DNA from: Sphingomonadales bacterium
GTDB lineage: Bacteria; Pseudomonadota; Alphaproteobacteria; Sphingomonadales; Sphingomonadaceae
Direction: 5' to 3'
Length of the DNA: 6,377 nt
NCBI GenBank assembly: GCA_020200935.1
Contig: JAIVHR010000286.1
Coordinates: forward strand, 1 to 6,377
In this document: positions 1 to 6,377 of the stretch, piece by piece
Numbering within the stretch: position 1 is the stretch's first letter
How the letters are laid out: the number at the start of each line of letters is the position of its first letter
The notes under the pieces: generated by a model
The model's database searches: none
What the model saw: only the letters and a program-made list of their open reading frames with translations
Told to the model about the DNA's origin: nothing
Translations under genes and position numbers: made by a program

Positions 1-2
1 CC

Positions 3-386
3 CAACTCGCGCTCGGCCGCAAGCTCGCGCCGCTGGTCAGCGCGATGATGGATATATCGGACGGGCTGCTGATCGACGCCCGGCGGATGGCCGCGGCGAG
101 CAAAGTCGCGATCACCATCGAATCGATCGATATCCCGCTGTCGCCCGAATTCACCGCCGTGCGCGGCGACACGCGCGAGGCCTCGATCGCGGCGGCGACG
201 ATGGGCGACGATTACGGCCTGCTGTTCACCGCTCCGGCCCGATCGCGCAAATTCGTCGAGAGTGCGGCCGAGGAAACCGGGGTCGCGATCCGATGCGTCG
301 GGCTGGTCGAAGCCGGCAGCGGCATCGCCCTCCAGGAAGGCGGCCGCCCGCTGGAGTTGCCAAGCAGACTGGGGTGGGAGTTTTGA
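3..386 (+). CDS. thiL: Thiamine-monophosphate kinase, C-terminal part (5' end outside the window)
   Basis: ThiL phosphorylates thiamine monophosphate with ATP to give thiamine diphosphate, the last step of cofactor synthesis, in the cytoplasm. The frame is open from the left edge and encodes 127 residues before the TGA. The first in-frame ATG (position 45) lies inside the conserved motif and is not the real start. Two ThiL hallmarks are visible: AMMDISDGL (bases 42-68), an Asp-rich loop of the AIR-synthase/ThiL fold, and GDDYGLLFTA (about bases 204-233), corresponding to the family GEDYELLF motif with conservative changes. The protein ends in RLGWEF. Family members are about 300-330 residues, so roughly the first 60% is missing. 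The gene lies upstream of hppA on the same strand, 169 bp away, as I recall for sphingomonads (nusB-thiL-hppA). The family call is firm. Confidence 0.93.
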   Translation, partial: QLALGRKLAPLVSAMMDISDGLLIDARRMAAASKVAITIESIDIPLSPEFTAVRGDTREASIAAATMGDDYGLLFTAPARSRKFVESAAEETGVAIRCVGLVEAGSGIALQEGGRPLELPSRLGWEF

Positions 387-392
387 CGTTTC

Positions 393-422
393 TTCCCTCT
401 CCCCCTTGAGGGAGAGAGGGAA
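393..422. repeat. REP-like CT/GA-rich hairpin after thiL
   Basis: Arms 393-405 and 410-422 pair over 13 positions with one C·A mismatch (402/413) around a TTGA loop. The arms read TTCCCTCTC and GAGAGGGAA at their outer ends. Nearly identical CCCTCTCC…GGAGAGGG palindromes are dispersed in many copies between genes of alphaproteobacteria, so this is probably a REP-type element. It starts only 7 bp after the thiL stop and could protect or help end the thiL transcript, but no T tract follows. The hairpin is directly seen; repeat-family membership is recalled, and no second copy lies in this window. Confidence 0.6.
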
Positions 423-447
423 ATTGAGGCCCGTCGTCCCTTGAGGC

Positions 448-477
448 TTGCACACTTCGCCCCTCTCGCTCTATAGC
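448..477 (+). promoter_or_regulatory. Probable sigma-70-type promoter of hppA
   Basis: A TTGCAC -35-like hexamer (448-453) is followed after 18 bp by a TATAGC -10-like hexamer (472-477). Transcription would start near 484 and leave a leader of about 70 nt before the hppA ATG at 556. The placement, downstream of the REP-like hairpin and upstream of hppA, fits a dedicated hppA promoter. This is pattern matching only. Confidence 0.4.
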
Positions 478-494
478 GCGCCGCAACGCCGCTA

Positions 495-519
495 GCGCCC
501 GATTCCGGGCGCGCTTTTC
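495..519 (+). terminator. Leader hairpin with short T tract, terminator-like
   Basis: A perfect 7-bp stem (GCGCCCG 495-501 with CGGGCGC 506-512) closes an ATTC loop and is followed by GC and TTTTC (513-519). It could be a weak intrinsic terminator for read-through from thiL. If the promoter at 448-477 is real, it lies inside the hppA leader and could instead act as an attenuator or stability element. The T tract is short and is separated from the stem by two bases, so efficiency is uncertain. Confidence 0.4.
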
Positions 520-555
520 TATGCGGAAGACCACTTTTCAGGGGGCAAAACCCAA

Positions 556-2682
<2,127 letters not shown>

Positions 2683-2703
2683 CTCCGCACCGAGAGAGGG
2701 ATC

Positions 2704-2740
2704 AACCCGCTCGGGCCCCGCGCCCGGGCGGGTTTTTCTT
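2704..2740 (+). terminator. Strong intrinsic terminator of hppA
   Basis: Arms 2704-2716 and 2722-2734 form a 13-bp stem, all Watson-Crick except one T·G wobble (2711/2727), with a 5-base loop. The stem runs directly into TTTTTCTT (2733-2740). It begins 21 bp after the hppA stop codon. This is a textbook Rho-independent terminator on the + strand; no T tract exists for the other strand. Confidence 0.92.
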
Positions 2741-2755
2741 TGCTTGCAAAGGCTT

Positions 2756-2771
2756 GGCTACATTTGTAGCC
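2756..2771. promoter_or_regulatory. Perfect palindrome containing TACA-TT-TGTA, candidate repressor operator
   Basis: GGCTACA (2756-2762) and TGTAGCC (2765-2771) are perfect inverted arms around TT. The core TACA-N2-TGTA is the consensus of operators bound by BlaI/MecI and CopY-type winged-helix repressors. A TTGCAA hexamer (2744-2749) just upstream could be a -35 element, with only a weak -10 match (TGTAGC, 2765-2770) inside the palindrome. No BlaI/CopY-type gene is in this window, so the regulator is unknown. The palindrome is certain; the operator role is inferred. Confidence 0.4.
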
Positions 2772-2775
2772 GACC

Positions 2776-2862
2776 AAACTTGCCTTTTCCCGGTCGATGT
2801 GCCAGAAAATCGGTTCCTGAACCTTGGCCTCGCCCGACTCGCGTCCGGCGAGGCTTTTTCTT
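2776..2862 (+). ncRNA. Candidate small RNA between two terminators
   Basis: This stretch lies after the hppA terminator and ends in its own intrinsic terminator, with no convincing protein gene between them. A transcript starting just after the palindrome would be about 85 nt. It could fold a short GGTT/AACC hairpin (2812-2815 with 2820-2823) and then the terminal stem. A CGACC/GGTCG pairing (2771-2775 with 2792-2796) would form only if transcription started a few bases earlier. I recognise no known RNA family. The promoter match is weak, so the start is a guess. Alternatively the second terminator is only a back-up for hppA read-through. Confidence 0.25.
2827..2862 (+). terminator. Second intrinsic terminator in the hppA–acetyltransferase gap
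   Basis: GCCTCGCC (2827-2834) pairs perfectly with GGCGAGGC (2847-2854). Inside, after a C·C mismatch, GAC (2836-2838) pairs with GTC (2843-2845) around a TCGC loop. The stem is followed at once by TTTTTCTT (2855-2862). It lies 87 bp past the first terminator and about 105 bp before the next start codon, so it ends either a short independent transcript or hppA read-through. Confidence 0.8.
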
Positions 2863-2869
2863 GCCGAAA

Positions 2870-2902
2870 GCCGGCTCCGTTAACCCATTCGGGTAACCGG
2901 CT
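2870..2902. repeat. Imperfect inverted repeat upstream of the acetyltransferase gene
   Basis: GTTAACCC (2879-2886) pairs with GGGTAAC (2891-2897) around ATTC with one bulged A. After an unpaired GCTCC on the left, AGCCG (2870-2874) pairs with CGGCT (2898-2902). No T tract follows, so it is not a terminator. It lies 65 bp upstream of the ATG at 2968 and could be a protein-binding site or a leader structure. The 285-bp gap 2683-2967 otherwise holds the two terminators and the TACA/TGTA palindrome; no clear promoter for the downstream gene is recognised, only a -10-like CTACAAAT at 2931-2938. Confidence 0.35.
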
Positions 2903-2967
2903 CTGTCAAAGCGATCTTAACCCCGCCGCGCTACAAATCGGCAACCAATCGACGGGGACGAGCCGCG

Positions 2968-4179
2968 ATGAATATCGCCCGCAATTTCGAGCTGCCGCCT
3001 GTAGCGGTCGAGACAGTGCCCCCGCCGCGCGCGTCGATAGCCGGCGCACTGCCGCAGAGGCCGCTCCGTTGTCATTTTCATCGCATAGACGCGCTGCCCG
3101 CAGAAATCGCAGCTCAATGGTCGCTGCTCGCCGACGAAGCGAGCGAACCGAACGCCTTCGCTGAACGCTGGTTTGTCGAACCTTCGCTCGAGTGGCTGGC
3201 GCAGAAGCGCGACATGCGCATCGCCATCGTCATGTCGGAGGACGGCCTGCTCGCCGGGATGATGCCGATCGCGGTGAAGACCCATTATGGGCGCATTCCG
3301 CTGCGCAACGTCCAGAACTGGAAGCATGACAACGCCTTTCTCGGCACACCGTTGATCCGCCGCGGCATCGAACAGGGCTTCTGGGCCGCGTTGCTCGAAG
3401 CTCTCGACCGCCAGCCCTGGTCGAAGGGCCTGATCCATATCGCCGGACTCGACCGGGACGGGCCGGTGCTGGCCGGGCTGCATCGCGCCGCCCGGGCCGC
3501 CGGACGGCCGTGCGATGTCGTGCTCAGCACGCGCCGGGCGCTGCTGCAGAGCGACAAGTCGCCCGAAGCATATTGGGCCGCTGCGCTGCGCAAGAAGAAG
3601 CGCAAGGAAATCAACCGTCTCACCAACCGGCTGAGCGAGGAGGGCCAGGTCGCCTGTTCGACGCTCGGTGCCGATGGCGACGTCGCGAGCTGGGCCGAGG
3701 CGTTTCTCGCTCTCGAGGCGAAGGGCTGGAAGGGCGAGTCCGGCTCGGCGCTCGCCTGCACCCCCAAGCTCGCCGCATTCTTCCGCGAGACGCTCGCCCG
3801 CGCCCATGCCGCCGGCCGTCTCGATTTCCACCGGCTCGATCTCGACGGTCAGCCAATCGCGATGCTGGTCAATTTCCTCACCCCGCCGGGCAGCTTTTCC
3901 TTCAAGATCGCATTCGATGAAGATTATGCCCGCTATTCGCCGGGCGTCCTCATCCAGCGCTATAATCTGCGCATCCTGGACAATCCCGCCATCGCCTGGA
4001 TGGACAGCTGCGCGGCCGAGGACCATCCGATGATCGACGGCCTGTGGAGCGAGCGGCGCGAAATCGTCCGCGTGACCCTGCCGCTCGGCGGCCGCTGGAA
4101 CCGCATCGTCTTCCAGGCTTGCCGCAGCGCCGAACGCGCGGCGGGCCTCGTGCGCCAACTCCGGAGCCGCGGCTCGTGA
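2968..4179 (+). CDS. CelD/BcsL-like GNAT acetyltransferase
   Basis: A 403-residue soluble protein with no signal peptide or membrane helix, resembling the CelD/BcsL family (Pfam Acetyltransf_6), a FemAB-like branch of the GNAT fold often found near polysaccharide genes. The N-terminal half contains NAFAERWFVEP and WKHDNAFLGTPLI (residues 118-130), both typical of the family. The C-terminal acetyltransferase domain spans about residues 200-350, with the basic helix LRKKKRKEINRL (207-218), the FLALEAKGWKG motif (246-256) and the closing FSFKIAFDEDYARYSPG (310-326). The substrate is not evident; cellulose or another surface polysaccharide is the usual guess, but no such genes are in the window. 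The ATG is preceded by GGGGA (2953-2957), a reasonable ribosome site. The stop overlaps the GTG start of the next gene, so the two are probably translationally coupled. Confidence 0.85.
   Translation: MNIARNFELPPVAVETVPPPRASIAGALPQRPLRCHFHRIDALPAEIAAQWSLLADEASEPNAFAERWFVEPSLEWLAQKRDMRIAIVMSEDGLLAGMMPIAVKTHYGRIPLRNVQNWKHDNAFLGTPLIRRGIEQGFWAALLEALDRQPWSKGLIHIAGLDRDGPVLAGLHRAARAAGRPCDVVLSTRRALLQSDKSPEAYWAAALRKKKRKEINRLTNRLSEEGQVACSTLGADGDVASWAEAFLALEAKGWKGESGSALACTPKLAAFFRETLARAHAAGRLDFHRLDLDGQPIAMLVNFLTPPGSFSFKIAFDEDYARYSPGVLIQRYNLRILDNPAIAWMDSCAAEDHPMIDGLWSERREIVRVTLPLGGRWNRIVFQACRSAERAAGLVRQLRSRGS
4163..4166 (+). promoter_or_regulatory. Ribosome binding site supporting the GTG start of the cupin-like gene
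   Basis: GGAG at 4163-4166 lies 9 bp before GTG at 4176, inside the end of the acetyltransferase gene. The GTG shares four bases (GTGA) with the upstream TGA stop, an arrangement typical of translational coupling. This fixes the start of the damaged downstream gene, whose first 78 codons are in this frame and not in the frame of its C-terminal part. Confidence 0.55.
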
Positions 4180-4725
4180 CCCGATTCGCTACCTTCGCCC
4201 CATCGGCGCGCCGGGCGCTCGAAGCCATCTATCCCGAACAGCCCGGGCTGCTCGATCACCGGCTGCGCGATCATCCGCTGCTCGGCTATGAGGCGCTTGA
4301 AAGGCTGGCCCTCGCGATGCGCCCGGTCGATGTCGAGTATAACCGCGCCGACCTGCCGGTCGGCATCGATCCCGACCAGGTGCCTTCGAACGAGCTCGGC
4401 ATCTCCGAGACGCCACCGCAATCTCCAATGGCGCGAGGAGTTCGCCGCGCGCGGGCAAGCCTTCGAGCTGACCGCCGGCAAGGCGGTCTACGTCCCCGTC
4501 AAGGCGCCGCACTGGGTCAGGAACGGGCCCGAAGTCTCGGTCTCGCTGTCGATCACCTGGCAGTCCGAATGGGCCTATCGCGAACAATATGCGCGCGCGA
4601 TGAACGGCATGCTGCGCCGCTTCGGCCTCGATCCGGCATCGCCCAAACGCTATCCGCACCAGAACCACGCCAAGAGCCTCGCCTGGCGCGCGATCGACAA
4701 GGCAAAGCGGGTGGTGACGCGCTAG
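4176..4725 (+). pseudogene. Cupin/JmjC-like protein gene, broken by internal deletion and frameshift
   Basis: From GTG 4176 the first frame reads MTRFATFAPSARRALEAIYP and continues sensibly through RPVDVEYNRADLPVGIDPDQ to about GISET (base 4410), roughly 78 codons. The following coherent sequence, HRNLQWREEFAARGQAFELT, is in another frame from about base 4411 and runs to TAG 4723-4725; it includes KAPHWVRNGPEVSVSLSITW and ends AWRAIDKAKRVVTR. Both parts look like the two ends of one sphingomonad cupin-like protein that I recall at about 290 residues and often annotated as a transcriptional regulator. Here only about 182 codons remain. The missing middle should hold the jelly-roll core with the HxD metal ligands; the distal His (4510-4512) survives. 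So this is a deletion of around 110 codons plus a frame change, near 4410-4416. A real pseudogene and an assembly error both fit. Confidence 0.75.
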
Positions 4726-4730
4726 ATTCC

Positions 4731-4742
4731 TCCTCGCGAGGA
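4731..4742. other. 12-bp perfect palindrome between two convergent stop codons
   Basis: TCCTCGCGAGGA (4731-4742) is self-complementary and lies between the TAG of the cupin-like gene (4723-4725) and the stop of the receptor gene on the other strand (4743-4745). As RNA it would give only a 4-bp stem with a CGCG loop and has no T tract on either side, so it is at best a weak shared end signal. The convergent genes are just 17 bp apart, with no recognisable terminator between them. Confidence 0.35.
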
Positions 4743-6377
4743 TCAGAAACGCTTCCTGAAACTCAGCTCGACATAGCGGCCGCGCGGATCGAGATAGCCG
4801 GGCTGATAGGCGAGCGGCACGTCGCCATTCGCATCCTCGACCCTGCGGACGCCGCCCAACAGATTGTCGACGCGAAGCGCCAGCCGGCTGCCGGCGAGGA
4901 AGGGGATATCCTCGATAAGCCCCGGCCGGCTGTCGAAATTGAAGAAGGCGCGCAGGTTGACCGTCGCGAGATCGCCGAAATACAGATCGCTCGACCCCGG
5001 AAGCCCGCCGCCGTCGATCCGCGCGCTGCCGGTATATTCGGCCGAGACGCGCAGTCCGATACCGTCGAGGAAGACCCCGCCTTCGAGCTCGACGCCATGC
5101 CGCGAGACCGGCGTCGAGCCGCCGGTCACCGAACCGCCGAGCAGGTCGAGCTCGGGAACGCCGGGGCGGATCAGCACCGTTTCGTCGATGCGATAGGTGT
5201 GGAACAGCGACAGCCGCCAGCGCCCTCCATCGCCGCCTCGGCCGCGGCCCCGCAGCATGCCCATCGGGCTGGGCGGACCGCCGCGCCGGGATTCGTCGCG
5301 TTGCGAATTTTCGCCTTCGGCCTGTGGTGCTTCGCCCTCGGGTTGCGCGTCGGCCGCGTCTCCGGAAGGCGGAGCGCCGCCCCCGCGCCGCCCTTCGCCG
5401 CCGCGCCGGCCGCCACGATCCCGGCCCTCTTCACCGCCGCCCAACTCGCCCGACAAGGTCGCGCCATAGCGGATCCGCTCGCTGCGCACCTCGGCGAAAT
5501 CGACCGGGCGCGCATCGATACCGAGCAGATTTCCCGCTCCGTCGCGTACCACCCGGTCGGGAAAGGCCGCCTCGATCTCGGGGGTCAGCAACGGAAAGCC
5601 GGAGCTCACATTCTCGCTGCGATTGCGGATATATTCGCCGAGCAGCCGTATCTCGGGATTGTCGCCGAAGCGATAATTGGCGGTGAGCTTGAAATCGCGC
5701 CGTTGTTCGGCGAGCAGCGCTGGATTGCCGCCGCTGATCCGCTCGACGAGCACGCTTTGCCCGGTGGCGAAATCGAACAGGCTGACATTGGGGGTTACGA
5801 TCACCGGATCGCCGAGCTGCGACACGCCGGGCGCCGTCTCCTCGCCGATCACGCTGGCGATCAGGCTCAACCCCTCGACAGGTTCCCAGCGCACACCATA
5901 GCCATATTCGATGAGGCCGCCGAAATCGCTGACCTCGCCATAGCCGAAATTGCCGTTGACCGAGATGTCGCCGAGACCCGCCAGCACATCGTCGCGCCGG
6001 CTGGTCAGCGGCAGTTCGACGGTGCCGCGCACGAAGCCGCGCCGGCGGCTGAGATCGGCCGCGGTGACGACGCCTCCCTGCCGGCTTTCGCTGTCGATCG
6101 CGCGCCATTCGAAGCCCGATGTCGCGCTGAGTGTGACGGGCCCGGCGGGCAGCAGGAACGGGCTGCCGGCGATCGTCGCATTGGCGTCGGCATTCTGCGT
6201 CAGGCTGTTCGCGACATCGCGGGTCGACCCAAGCCCCTGGCCGAGATCGGCGGCGAAGGGGTCGAGCGCCGGATCGCCGGCCGCAATCCGCGTGGCGAGG
6301 CCGGAGAGATCCGCACGATCGGTGGAGGTGATGGTCCGCGCCCTGAGATAGTTGCCGGTCAGCGCCCAGCGCCATTC
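4743..6377 (-). CDS. TonB-dependent outer-membrane receptor, C-terminal part (5' end outside the window)
   Basis: The minus-strand frame is open from the right edge to the stop at 4743-4745 and encodes 544 residues. The apparent GTG start at 6032 is internal, because readable barrel sequence continues upstream (EWRWALTGNYLRARTITSTD at the edge). The protein shows alternating amphipathic β-strands such as FKLTANYRFG, IRLLGEYIRN, RLSLFHTYRI and LRVSAEYTGS. It has the late motif LALRVDNLLGG and ends YVELSFRKRF with a terminal Phe, the usual C-terminal signal for BAM-mediated insertion. Such proteins import siderophores, saccharides or other large solutes with energy from TonB/ExbBD; the substrate here is not readable. 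The plug domain and signal peptide lie outside the window. An Arg/Gly/Glu-rich insert of about 73 residues (5223-5440) interrupts the barrel. Family assignment is firm. Confidence 0.88.
   Translation of the reverse strand, partial: EWRWALTGNYLRARTITSTDRADLSGLATRIAAGDPALDPFAADLGQGLGSTRDVANSLTQNADANATIAGSPFLLPAGPVTLSATSGFEWRAIDSESRQGGVVTAADLSRRRGFVRGTVELPLTSRRDDVLAGLGDISVNGNFGYGEVSDFGGLIEYGYGVRWEPVEGLSLIASVIGEETAPGVSQLGDPVIVTPNVSLFDFATGQSVLVERISGGNPALLAEQRRDFKLTANYRFGDNPEIRLLGEYIRNRSENVSSGFPLLTPEIEAAFPDRVVRDGAGNLLGIDARPVDFAEVRSERIRYGATLSGELGGGEEGRDRGGRRGGEGRRGGGAPPSGDAADAQPEGEAPQAEGENSQRDESRRGGPPSPMGMLRGRGRGGDGGRWRLSLFHTYRIDETVLIRPGVPELDLLGGSVTGGSTPVSRHGVELEGGVFLDGIGLRVSAEYTGSARIDGGGLPGSSDLYFGDLATVNLRAFFNFDSRPGLIEDIPFLAGSRLALRVDNLLGGVRRVEDANGDVPLAYQPGYLDPRGRYVELSFRKRF
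5223..5440 (-). other. Arg/Gly-rich low-complexity insert within the TonB-dependent receptor
   Basis: About 73 residues lie between the strand ending GATLSGEL and the strand starting RWRLSLFHTY. The insert begins GGGEEGRDRGGRRGGEGRRG, passes through an acidic Ala/Glu/Gln stretch (QPEGEAPQAEGENSQRDES) and ends MGMLRGRGRGGDGG. It is too polar and disordered for barrel strands and is probably a large loop, most likely extracellular. As I recall, related sphingomonad receptors carry Gly/Arg-rich inserts of varying length at this place. It is in frame and free of stops, so not a disruption. Confidence 0.7.

Noticed and set aside
2880..2922. Two TTAACC sequences (2880-2885 and 2917-2922) as a CtrA binding site
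   Set aside because: CtrA sites are TTAA-N7-TTAA; here the halves are 33 bp apart, and the first is part of the inverted repeat.
2754..3164. + strand open frame from TTG covering the intergenic gap
   Set aside because: It reads through the second terminator and into the acetyltransferase gene in another frame, starts within the palindrome and has no ribosome site.
2917..4158. 413-codon minus-strand open frame opposite the acetyltransferase gene
   Set aside because: No recognisable motifs, low-complexity composition, and the + strand frame has family motifs and a ribosome site.

Overview
This is a high-GC stretch of alphaproteobacterial chromosome, most likely from a sphingomonad (Sphingomonadales). 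The evidence is the strong G/C third-position bias, the thiL–hppA gene order, the K+-independent type of proton-pumping pyrophosphatase, a CelD-type acetyltransferase paired with a cupin-like protein, and a TonB-dependent receptor with an Arg/Gly-rich insert of a kind common in that order. The assignment rests on recognition, not on a database search.

Layout. Positions 3-386 (+) hold the 3' end of thiL (thiamine-monophosphate kinase). The following 169-bp gap carries a REP-like CT/GA-rich hairpin, a plausible sigma-70 promoter and a leader hairpin with a short T tract. hppA (556-2682, +) is a complete membrane pyrophosphatase and is followed by a strong intrinsic terminator. The 285-bp gap 2683-2967 contains that terminator, a perfect TACA-TT-TGTA palindrome, a second intrinsic terminator about 120 bp downstream of the first with no obvious gene of its own, and an imperfect inverted repeat. 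A complete CelD/BcsL-type acetyltransferase gene (2968-4179, +) overlaps by 4 bp the start of a cupin/JmjC-like gene (4176-4725, +). That second gene is broken: its N-terminal part is in one frame and its C-terminal part in another, and the central cupin core seems to be missing. Converging from the other strand is the C-terminal 544 residues of a TonB-dependent receptor (4743-6377, -), which runs off the right edge.

How the genes work together. thiL and hppA are housekeeping genes (thiamine diphosphate synthesis; pyrophosphate-driven proton pumping). The acetyltransferase/cupin pair looks like a small translationally coupled operon whose second member is damaged. The receptor is an outer-membrane uptake protein and belongs to a separate transcription unit.

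No clearly new multi-gene system is visible. The points most worth a second look are the broken cupin gene, the possible small RNA between the two terminators with its BlaI/CopY-like palindrome, and the Arg/Gly-rich insert of the receptor.
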